Shown in pieces: positions 1 to 4,815 of a stretch of 6,862 bases of DNA. Within the stretch, counting starts at the first letter, position 1; each line of letters begins with the position of its first letter. Source of the DNA: Candidatus Pacearchaeota archaeon (lineage in GTDB: Archaea > Nanobdellota > Nanobdellia > Pacearchaeales > GW2011-AR1); contig VGKR01000023.1 of the NCBI GenBank assembly GCA_016866915.1, forward strand, positions 1 to 6,862, in the 5' to 3' direction. The position numbers and the translations under genes were made by a program. The notes under the pieces were generated by a model. It searched no databases. It was given only the letters and a program-made list of their open reading frames with translations, and was not told the DNA's origin.

Positions 1-138
1 AGAATTTAATGTAAAATTAGAATGACTTGGTCCAGACATTCTAAAATAAATCTCACTTGTCGGAAGAAACCAGTAGAAAAAAAGCAAGAGAATTGCTACT
101 AAAACAAAAGAGAAACTTAGAACAGCTTTCCACTCCAT
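1..138 (-). CDS. N-terminal fragment of a membrane-anchored extracytoplasmic protein (runs off the left edge)
   Basis: Reading leftward from an ATG at 138, an open frame of 46 codons reaches the window edge without a stop. It starts MEWKAVLSFSF, then has one strongly hydrophobic helix at about residues 6-25 ending in YWFLP, followed by polar sequence (GPSHSNFTLN). This looks like an uncleaved N-terminal anchor or signal sequence with the body outside the cell. It begins 48 bp downstream of the stop of the small membrane-protein gene on the same strand, so the two are probably co-transcribed. No Shine-Dalgarno is evident before the ATG. From memory, DPANN matrixin-like metalloproteases can begin with a similar anchor ending in YWF, but the catalytic region lies outside the window, so the function is a guess. 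The frame is too short to separate firmly from chance; the coherent anchor and the position after a same-strand gene are the main support. Confidence 0.55.
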   Translation of the reverse strand, partial: MEWKAVLSFSFVLVAILLLFFYWFLPTSEIYFRMSGPSHSNFTLNS

Positions 139-186
139 TATCGATTAAAGAAAAGAGGATTTTTAAAATGAACGTTGAAATAAAAA

Positions 187-360
187 TTATTTCAATAAAA
201 TTCTTGCTATAGCCATGCCTAAAAATCCAACTCCTAGTCCTAAAAGAGTCCATGCAACAAGATTATCCAAAGCAAAACCCAATCCAATGCCAATAAACAA
301 TCCTGCAGGAATAAATAATCCTGAGATGTCTTCTTTTTTGTTCTTTTCTTTTTTAGCCAT
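187..360 (-). CDS. Small glycine-rich two-helix membrane protein (57 aa)
   Basis: This 57-residue frame starts at an ATG at 360 and ends at a TAA at 187-189. The N-terminus is a charged cytoplasmic stretch (MAKKEKNKKED, residues 1-11). Two hydrophobic helices follow: about 14-31 with small-residue spacing (GLFIGIGLGFALD) and about 34-56 (LLGLGVGFLGMAIARILL). Regularly spaced glycines suggest tight helix packing, and the short turn carries D32-N33. The arrangement recalls AtpZ/AtpI-type small membrane proteins (glycine-zipper helix, LD turn, second glycine-rich helix), but no ATP synthase genes are near, so this is only a resemblance. An archaeal TATA-like element lies about 25 bp upstream, fitting a leaderless transcript. 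The gene leads a minus-strand unit that continues into the partial gene at 1-138. The coherent membrane-protein sequence and correctly spaced promoter make it more credible than the overlapping frames. Function unknown. Confidence 0.75.
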   Translation of the reverse strand: MAKKEKNKKEDISGLFIPAGLFIGIGLGFALDNLVAWTLLGLGVGFLGMAIARILLK

Positions 361-380
361 AATAAAGAATATTGTTTTTT

Positions 381-390
381 ATTTAAAAAG
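381..390 (-). promoter_or_regulatory. TATA-box-like element for the leftward gene starting at 360
   Basis: On the minus strand this reads CTTTTTAAAT and is centred about 25 bp upstream of the ATG at 360. That is the spacing expected if transcription starts at or next to the start codon, giving a leaderless mRNA. There is no Shine-Dalgarno between it and the ATG. The surrounding DNA is very A+T-rich, so chance matches are common. Confidence 0.45.
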
Positions 391-410
391 TTTTTTGATT
401 TTTTCCTTTT

Positions 411-427
411 GAAAGAAAGATTTAAAA
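411..427 (+). promoter_or_regulatory. BRE/TATA promoter for the rightward operon starting at 450
   Basis: A purine-rich stretch (GAAAGAAAGA, 411-420), acceptable as a TFB recognition element, is followed directly by TTTAAAA (421-427). The TATA centre is about 26 bp before the ATG at 450, so the transcript should start at the start codon. No Shine-Dalgarno is visible. With the element at 381-390 it forms a compact divergent promoter in the 89-bp gap between the two starts. Confidence 0.55.
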
Positions 428-449
428 CTGCGAAAAAATATATTTTCTT

Positions 450-1328
450 ATGAGCTTTAAAAAAAGAGAATTAAAACTTTTGATATTTTTAGTTAGTTTT
501 ATTATTTCGCTATCTTTTGCTAGTGCTGCATGTAATTTAGGCATCACTTTAATTAATCAAGACCCTTATCCAGCTATGCCTGGAGAAACAGTAAAATTAG
601 TGTTTCAAGTAACAGGTGTTGAAGATGTGAACTGCGGTGAAATAAATTATAAAATTTTGGAAGAATTTCCTTTTAGTGTTGATCCAAGCATTTCTTCAAC
701 AGGATCAATTTATTCTGGAACATACGTTAGAGGATATGAAAGTTTTTGGCTGATTCCTGTTATTTTAAGAATTGACAAAAATGCTAAAGAAGGACTTAAT
801 TCTCTTGAAATTCTAATTACTAGATCAAGTGGAGGAGGCGAAATATCCCATAGTTTTGATATAGAAATTGAAGATGTAGCAACTGATTTTGAAATTTCAG
901 TTAGAGATTATTCAAAATCAAAAGGAGCAATAACTCTTGAAATATTAAATATTGGAAAAAATGATGTTGAGGCTCTTTCAATTGAAATACCAGAACAAGA
1001 CAATTTAATAGTTAAGGGAGCTAATCGAAACACACTTGGAATTTTAGATTCAAATGAATATACTACAACAACTTTTTCAGCAATTGCAGAAGAAGGAGAA
1101 CTTGAATTTATACTTAGATATAACGATATAACAGGCAATAGAAGAATTGCTTTTGAGGATGTGAATTTTAATCCCCAGCCATTTCTTCTTAAAGATAGTG
1201 AAAATGGAAAAATAGGAACAACAACAATTTTGCTTATTCTTTTCGTAATTATTGGAATTGCCTATTGGTTCTATAAAAGACATAAGAAAAGAAAACATCT
1301 TAAACATCTTAAAAAGGAGTCTAAATGA
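450..1328 (+). CDS. COG1361-like S-layer-type surface protein with C-terminal membrane anchor
   Basis: This 292-residue protein is predicted to be exported and tethered to the outer face of the membrane. A basic N-terminus and hydrophobic core (residues 10-24) end at SASAA|C, a plausible signal-peptide site near residue 27. The body (28-250) is beta-rich. It opens with a segment typical of COG1361 proteins as I recall them (GITLINQDPYP ... PGETVKLVFQV, about 31-54), and a second beta domain spans about 145-240 (ITLEILNIGKNDVEALSIEI). One helix (about 256-275) leads into a cytoplasmic tail very rich in Lys and His (RHKKRKHLKHLKKESK), which fixes the topology as outside-in. C28 and C62 are the only cysteines and could form a disulfide. 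C28 follows the probable cleavage site, but the preceding residues (SAA) lack the usual Leu of a lipobox. It is the first gene of a two-gene operon and converges on the MacB-type ABC operon. It may be a cell-surface partner of that transporter; its exact role is unknown. Confidence 0.85.
   Translation: MSFKKRELKLLIFLVSFIISLSFASAACNLGITLINQDPYPAMPGETVKLVFQVTGVEDVNCGEINYKILEEFPFSVDPSISSTGSIYSGTYVRGYESFWLIPVILRIDKNAKEGLNSLEILITRSSGGGEISHSFDIEIEDVATDFEISVRDYSKSKGAITLEILNIGKNDVEALSIEIPEQDNLIVKGANRNTLGILDSNEYTTTTFSAIAEEGELEFILRYNDITGNRRIAFEDVNFNPQPFLLKDSENGKIGTTTILLILFVIIGIAYWFYKRHKKRKHLKHLKKESK
1293..1310 (+). repeat. Tandem 9-bp coding repeat in the cytoplasmic tail
   Basis: Two perfect, adjacent, in-frame copies of AAACATCTT (1293-1301 and 1302-1310) encode KHLKHL in the Lys/His-rich tail of the surface protein. 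Only two units are present. It probably reflects a local duplication that lengthened the tail. Confidence 0.8.
1315..1319 (+). promoter_or_regulatory. Shine-Dalgarno site (AGGAG) for the 63-aa gene
   Basis: AGGAG lies inside the end of the preceding coding region, 5 nt before the ATG at 1325. Together with the ATGA stop/start overlap it supports this start and a translationally coupled gene. Confidence 0.75.
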
Positions 1329-1516
1329 AAAAGAATAAATGTGAAATGAATGGAAATAATGCAGGAGGAGCTATTTATGGACTTGGCTTTATTGGTGCAG
1401 TGATTTATTACATTTCAACTGCTACAGGATTCTGGAATGGGATATTAGGTTTTTTGAAAGCTCTGGTTTGGCCTGCTTTTCTGATTTATGAAGCACTTAG
1501 ATTTTTAGGAGCCTGA
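1325..1516 (+). CDS. Small two-helix membrane protein, conserved uncharacterized type (63 aa)
   Basis: The start overlaps the stop of the upstream surface-protein gene (ATGA, 1325-1328) and has a good Shine-Dalgarno, so the two proteins are made from one message. After a short polar N-terminus (MKKNKCEMNGNNAGG) come two hydrophobic segments. The first is about residues 14-33 (AIYGLGFIGAVIYYISTATG); the second is about 40-62 (LGFLKALVWPAFLIYEALRF) and carries a central Trp-Pro. The pattern GGAxYGLGxIGAxxY ... FW.G.LGFLKALVWPAFLxYE resembles, from memory, small uncharacterized proteins seen in many bacteria, including candidate-phylum bacteria, so this may be a widely shared family in an archaeal setting. 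Both ends of the hairpin probably face the same side. It could be a small subunit or stabiliser for the surface protein or the convergent ABC complex, but only position supports that. Confidence 0.85.
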   Translation: MKKNKCEMNGNNAGGAIYGLGFIGAVIYYISTATGFWNGILGFLKALVWPAFLIYEALRFLGA

Positions 1517-1540
1517 TTCCTCTTTAAATATTAAAAAATT
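1517..1540. terminator. A+T-rich gap between convergent operons, probable T-tract termination
   Basis: Only 24 bp separate the TGA of the rightward operon from the TAA of the leftward ABC operon. The leftward message meets a run of six T directly after its stop (TTTTTT, complement of 1533-1538), while the rightward one meets only shorter T runs. Archaeal transcription often ends at T-rich tracts without a hairpin. Each transcript probably reads into the 3' end of the other. Confidence 0.3.
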
Positions 1541-2746
1541 TTATTCGTATCTTAATGCTTTTACTGGATTTGTTCTTGCTGCATTAAGTGCAGGAAATAT
1601 GCCTGAAAGTGCACCTGTTATTGTTGCAAAAAGAATACATCCCAGAAATAACCAAAATGAATAACTCGGTTTCAAAAAACCATATCCTAATTGAAAAAGA
1701 ATTGTTTCTCCTATAAGAGTTAGAGTTGCTCCTAAAATTACACCCAAAACACCTGCTAAAAATCCAAGAAGACTTGATTCAAATAAAAATAATTTGAAAA
1801 TTTCTGAATTTCTTGCTCCAATTGATTTCATTACACCTATTTCTTTTGTTCTTTCCAAAACAGAAGTTACCATTGTATTAGCTGTATTAATAGCAGAAAC
1901 CAGAACAGAAATTAACGCAATCATAACTATAAAACCAATTATTATGTCTAAAGCCGAGGTATAACTTTCAAGCATATCTTTAAATGAAGAAACAGTGAAA
2001 TCTTCTTTTCCTTCTTCAAGTCCTCTAGATTGTCTTAAACTTTTTTCAATGTTTTCAACAACTCTATCAAGTTCAGAAATATCAGCTCTTACAAGAATCA
2101 TTCCATAACCCACCACTTCTGGAAAAAGTTCTGAGAAGAAATCATTTGAGAGATAAATTTGAGAGTCATCTGCAGGATTTCCAATTGAAGAAAAAAATCC
2201 AATAACTGTTAAATCTCTTTCATTGATTCTTATTTTATCATTTATATCCAAACCTTTTGGCAAAATTTTATCATCAAACATGTAATTGTATCCGAGAACA
2301 ACCATATCTCTATCTTCTGTTTTTAGATTTCTTCCCTTTTCTATTTGCACACTTCCCCACTCTAACAGCATTGTTTTTTCAGGATCATATCCTACTACAA
2401 AAGCATATTTTCTCGCACCTGGCTGGTAGATTTCTGTTACTCCCCATTTCATTCCTTCTACTTGATAAACTCCCGGTGTTCTTTCGATTGCTCTTACATC
2501 ATTTTCAGTTAAAGCAAATGTCTGATCAAGACCAGGCACTCCGCTTCCTTTTGGCATAATTGTTATTTTATCTGCTGTTGAGCCTGTAACAAAATTATTA
2601 ACATAACTGTAAATTCCCAATCCAAAACTAACAAAAATAAAAATTGTTGTAATTCCAAAAAGTATAGAAATTATGGTTAACAAACTTCTCCCTTTTCTTT
2701 TTTTTAAATTTTTTATTGAATATTTTACACTTTCTTTACTTATCAT
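1541..2746 (-). CDS. MacB/FtsX-type ABC transporter permease (second permease of the operon)
   Basis: This 401-residue membrane subunit is of the MacB/FtsX (type VII) ABC family. The layout is canonical: a basic cytoplasmic N-terminus (IKNLKKRKGR), TM1 at about 20-46, and an extracytoplasmic MacB_PCD-like domain at about 47-262. TM2 (about 265-291), TM3 (about 317-345) and TM4 (about 363-387) form the FtsX domain. The cytoplasmic coupling segment ERTKEIGVMKSIGA (298-311) and the C-terminal signature ending in P-A-L-N-A-A-R-T-N-P-V-K-A-L-R-Y (385-400) are both intact. Its start overlaps the TGA of the upstream permease (ATGA, 2743-2746). These subunits do not normally make a through-membrane pore; they convert ATP hydrolysis into movement of the extracytoplasmic domain, as in MacB, LolCDE and FtsEX. 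It differs clearly from its partner permease, so a heterodimer with the shared ATPase is likely. Substrate unknown. Confidence 0.93.
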   Translation of the reverse strand: MISKESVKYSIKNLKKRKGRSLLTIISILFGITTIFIFVSFGLGIYSYVNNFVTGSTADKITIMPKGSGVPGLDQTFALTENDVRAIERTPGVYQVEGMKWGVTEIYQPGARKYAFVVGYDPEKTMLLEWGSVQIEKGRNLKTEDRDMVVLGYNYMFDDKILPKGLDINDKIRINERDLTVIGFFSSIGNPADDSQIYLSNDFFSELFPEVVGYGMILVRADISELDRVVENIEKSLRQSRGLEEGKEDFTVSSFKDMLESYTSALDIIIGFIVMIALISVLVSAINTANTMVTSVLERTKEIGVMKSIGARNSEIFKLFLFESSLLGFLAGVLGVILGATLTLIGETILFQLGYGFLKPSYSFWLFLGCILFATITGALSGIFPALNAARTNPVKALRYE

Positions 2747-3969
2747 CCTCTAATAGCCTCCACTGGATTTTCCCTTGCAGCTTTCATTGCAGGAATAATT
2801 CCAGAAACCGCACCAATTAAAAAACTTCCCATAAGAGATAAAAATATTAAAATAAAATCTATGCTTGGTTTTGTAGTTATTCCAAGAAAACTATGCAAAC
2901 TTGTAGTTCCAAGATAACTTATTCCTATTCCAAGAGAAACTCCTATAATTCCTCCAATCAATCCTAAAAGTCCTGCTTCTACGAGAAATTGGTAAAAAAT
3001 ATTCTTATTTCTTGCACCAACTGCTTTCATTGTACCAATTTCTTTTCTTCTTTCAAGAACAGAAGTAGCCATTGTGTTAGCAATTCCAATTGCGCCAACG
3101 ACAATAGATATTGCTGCGATTATTACAATAAATATCTGAATACCTAAAAGAATTTGATTTACAGATGCCAAAGCTGATTCTGGAGTAGAAACAGTAAAAT
3201 CCTCTTCACTCTCTCTTACATTTCTTCTAATTCTCATTAATTTTTCAATCTCTTCTTTTGTAAAATCAATTAATTCAATATTCTTTACCTTTACAGAGAT
3301 TAAATCAACTTCATTTGTAAGATTTGTTAATTCTCTCAATTGAACTTCACTCATCAAAACAACACTATCAATAGTAAAACTGCCTTTTCTTTCAAAAATT
3401 CCAGCTACTCTAAATTCTTGATCGTTTAACAAAATTTTATCATTTATTCGAATATCTTTTCCAAAGCCATTTCTTTTTCCATCTGCTATATTATTTCCAA
3501 TAATTATTTTGCCTCTTTCCCCTTCTCTCAATAATCTTCCATATTCCAAATCTTCTATAGAAATGTCAAGTTCTCTGAAAACTTCACTAATTCTTTTATT
3601 GTCTGGCAAAGATGTTGCACTGATAAAAGAGACTTTATCGTTAAATTCGCTTTTTAAAGTTCTTATTAATCGTGATGTTGCATATTCAACAGAGCCAATT
3701 CTTTCGATAGCATTTGTATCTTCCTCTATAAGAGGAGTAGAAACAGCTGAACCGGGTGGACCTGCCCAACCCACACCACCTGCTTGAACGCTGATTATGT
3801 CTCTGGCCCCAATATCAAATTGTGAATTTACAGCTGCTTTAAGTGTGTTTCCCAAAGAAATCAAAGAGACTACTGCTGCAATTCCTATAAAAATTCCAAT
3901 AAGAGTAAGCCAACTTCTAAGCTTTTTTCTTTTCAAATTTTTTGAAGCTAAAATAAAATAAGTTTTCAT
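2743..3969 (-). CDS. MacB/FtsX-type ABC transporter permease (first permease of the operon)
   Basis: This 408-residue permease has the same family layout: basic N-terminus (SKNLKRKKLRS), TM1 at about 18-40, and an extracytoplasmic MacB_PCD-like domain at about 41-270. TM2 (about 275-300), TM3 (about 325-353) and TM4 (about 368-393) complete it. The coupling motif is ERRKEIGTMKAVGA (306-319) and the end is an intact G-I-I-P-A-M-K-A-A-R-E-N-P-V-E-A-I-R (390-407). Just after TM1 the external domain has a glycine/proline-rich loop (AGGVGWAGPPGSA, 63-75); the second permease has only a shorter equivalent (GSGVPG). The gene overlaps both neighbours by 4 bp: the ATPase stop at 3966-3968 and the next permease start at 2744-2746. 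That indicates obligate co-expression of one ATPase and two different permeases. Unlike E. coli MacB, the nucleotide-binding domain is a separate protein. A TolC-like partner is neither seen nor expected in a single-membrane archaeon. Confidence 0.93.
   Translation of the reverse strand: MKTYFILASKNLKRKKLRSWLTLIGIFIGIAAVVSLISLGNTLKAAVNSQFDIGARDIISVQAGGVGWAGPPGSAVSTPLIEEDTNAIERIGSVEYATSRLIRTLKSEFNDKVSFISATSLPDNKRISEVFRELDISIEDLEYGRLLREGERGKIIIGNNIADGKRNGFGKDIRINDKILLNDQEFRVAGIFERKGSFTIDSVVLMSEVQLRELTNLTNEVDLISVKVKNIELIDFTKEEIEKLMRIRRNVRESEEDFTVSTPESALASVNQILLGIQIFIVIIAAISIVVGAIGIANTMATSVLERRKEIGTMKAVGARNKNIFYQFLVEAGLLGLIGGIIGVSLGIGISYLGTTSLHSFLGITTKPSIDFILIFLSLMGSFLIGAVSGIIPAMKAARENPVEAIRG
2757..2761 (-). 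promoter_or_regulatory. Shine-Dalgarno site (GGAGG) for the downstream permease
   Basis: On the minus strand GGAGG lies within the last codons of the upstream permease, 10 nt before the ATG at 2746. A further GAGG directly abuts the ATG. The site supports this start and coupled translation of the two permeases. Confidence 0.55.
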
Positions 3970-4697
3970 TTTCCATTTTTAATGCTTTTCCAACCACTTT
4001 TCCCTTTTTTAGTAATTTTGTTAATCTTTCCATCTTTTAGCCAATAAATTATCTTTGCATGTCCTTGTGCTAATTCATTATCATGCGTAACCATAACAAC
4101 TGTTTTTCCTTTTTCGTTAAATTTATTCAAAAAATCCATTACTTTTTCACCTGTTTTAGTGTCAAGATTTCCAGTTGGCTCATCTGCAAGAATAACCTCA
4201 GGATCATTTGCCAAAGCTCTTGCAATAGCAACTCTTTGCTGTTCTCCTCCTGAAAGTTCAGAGGGATAATGATTAATTCTTTCTTTTAATTCAACAGTTT
4301 CCAAAAGTTTTTGAGCTCTTTCTTCTCTTTCAGCTTCTTTTACTTCCTGAAAAATCATTGGAAGCATAACATTTTCTTTAGCTGTTAAATTTGGAATTAA
4401 ATTAAATTGCTGAAAAATAAATCCAATTTTTCTTCCTCTAACCTGAGCTAAATCAGATTCACTTAAATGGCAGATATTATGGTTATCAAGATAAATTTCT
4501 CCTTTTGTTGGAACATCAAGACTTCCAATAAGATTCATAGCTGTGCTTTTACCACTTCCGCTTGGACCCATAATCGCTACAAAGTCACCTTCTTTTATTT
4601 TTAGATTAATTCCATTCACAGCTTTTATTATTGTGTGCCCCATTGAATAGTGTTTTGCAACATCTTTCAGGACAATTATGTTCTTTTTTTCATCCAT
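3966..4697 (-). CDS. ABC transporter ATPase, MacB/LolD/FtsE family
   Basis: This 243-residue nucleotide-binding subunit drives the two permeases encoded directly downstream. All catalytic motifs are intact: Walker A GPSGSGKST (44-52), Q-loop Gln96 in FQQFNL, signature LSGGEQQR (148-155), Walker B VILADEP (168-174), D-loop NLD (177-179) and switch His205 in VTHD. The sequence around the Q-loop (GFIFQQFNLIPNLTAKENV) and DEPTGNLD are characteristic of the MacB/LolD subfamily. The C-terminus (about 224-243) is a short Lys-rich extension (KINKITKKGKSGWKS). The start at 4697 is favoured over the overlapping, out-of-frame ATG at 4693, because it opens the conserved frame and has an upstream AAGGA. 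It is the first gene of a three-gene operon, with its stop overlapping the first permease start by 4 bp. It is cytoplasmic at the membrane face; the transported or remodelled substrate is unknown. Confidence 0.95.
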   Translation of the reverse strand: MDEKKNIIVLKDVAKHYSMGHTIIKAVNGINLKIKEGDFVAIMGPSGSGKSTAMNLIGSLDVPTKGEIYLDNHNICHLSESDLAQVRGRKIGFIFQQFNLIPNLTAKENVMLPMIFQEVKEAEREERAQKLLETVELKERINHYPSELSGGEQQRVAIARALANDPEVILADEPTGNLDTKTGEKVMDFLNKFNEKGKTVVMVTHDNELAQGHAKIIYWLKDGKINKITKKGKSGWKSIKNGK

Positions 4698-4704
4698 CTT
4701 TTTT

Positions 4705-4710
4705 TCCTTA
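4705..4710 (-). promoter_or_regulatory. Weak Shine-Dalgarno (TAAGGA) for the ABC ATPase gene
   Basis: The minus strand reads TAAGGA 7 nt before the ATG at 4697. It is a partial match to the anti-Shine-Dalgarno and helps choose this start. Confidence 0.4.
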
Positions 4711-4730
4711 AGAAATATAAAGTTTTGCAG

Positions 4731-4739
4731 CTTAAAAAG
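4731..4739 (-). promoter_or_regulatory. TATA-like element for the ABC transporter operon
   Basis: The minus strand reads CTTTTTAAG, close to the element before the gene at 360 (CTTTTTAAAT). A start about 26 bp downstream would leave a leader of roughly 12 nt that contains the TAAGGA site. A competing match, TTTATATTT (4713-4721), lies too close to the ATG to give the full protein. Confidence 0.35.
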
Positions 4740-4754
4740 TTTAGCAATAAAAAA

Positions 4755-4764
4755 ATATTTAAAG
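4755..4764 (+). promoter_or_regulatory. TATA-like element for the secreted beta-rich protein gene
   Basis: ATATTTAAAG follows an A-rich stretch that could serve as the TFB element. A start about 25 bp downstream would give a leader of about 30 nt holding the Shine-Dalgarno at 4803-4809. It lies in the 118-bp divergent gap shared with the ABC operon, so the two units might be regulated together. The gap is otherwise A+T-rich with nothing else recognised. Confidence 0.4.
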
Positions 4765-4802
4765 ATTTGAATTAAAATAATATTGATTAATAATTGAATA
4801 AC

Positions 4803-4809
4803 GGAGTGA
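4803..4809 (+). promoter_or_regulatory. Shine-Dalgarno site (GGAGTGA) for the secreted protein
   Basis: GGAGTGA resembles the full archaeal consensus GGAGGTGA with one base missing and lies 6 nt before the ATG at 4816. It is one of the best ribosome-binding sites in the window and fixes the start of the signal peptide. Confidence 0.7.
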
Positions 4810-4815
4810 AGCGGA

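Noticed and set aside
53..253. Minus-strand 66-codon open frame
   Set aside because: It overlaps two better minus-strand frames (187-360 and 1-138) with coherent membrane-protein sequence; its own translation shows no domain and no promoter or ribosome site.
215..412. Plus-strand 65-codon open frame
   Set aside because: Antisense to the 57-aa membrane protein; low-complexity Asn/Pro-rich translation and it runs through the divergent promoter.
525..540. Lipobox at the N-terminus of the COG1361-like protein (Cys28)
   Set aside because: The residues before the cysteine (SAA) lack the Leu/Val usual at -3; C28 more likely pairs with C62.
908..1307. Two overlapping minus-strand open frames (908-1138 and 1077-1307)
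   Set aside because: Antisense to the body and anchor of the COG1361-like gene; translations are Ser/Ile/Phe/Cys-rich, as expected of shadow frames in A+T-rich DNA.
2257..2559. Plus-strand 100-codon open frame within the second permease gene
   Set aside because: Antisense to the conserved external domain; the Leu/Phe/His-rich translation matches no family and it has no promoter.
3509..3787. Plus-strand 92-codon open frame within the first permease gene
   Set aside because: Antisense shadow; the Pro/Gly-rich end is only the complement of the Gly/Pro loop of the permease.
4713..4721. TTTATATTT as promoter of the ABC operon
   Set aside because: A start about 26 bp downstream would fall inside the coding region at the out-of-frame ATG, so the element at 4731-4739 fits better.
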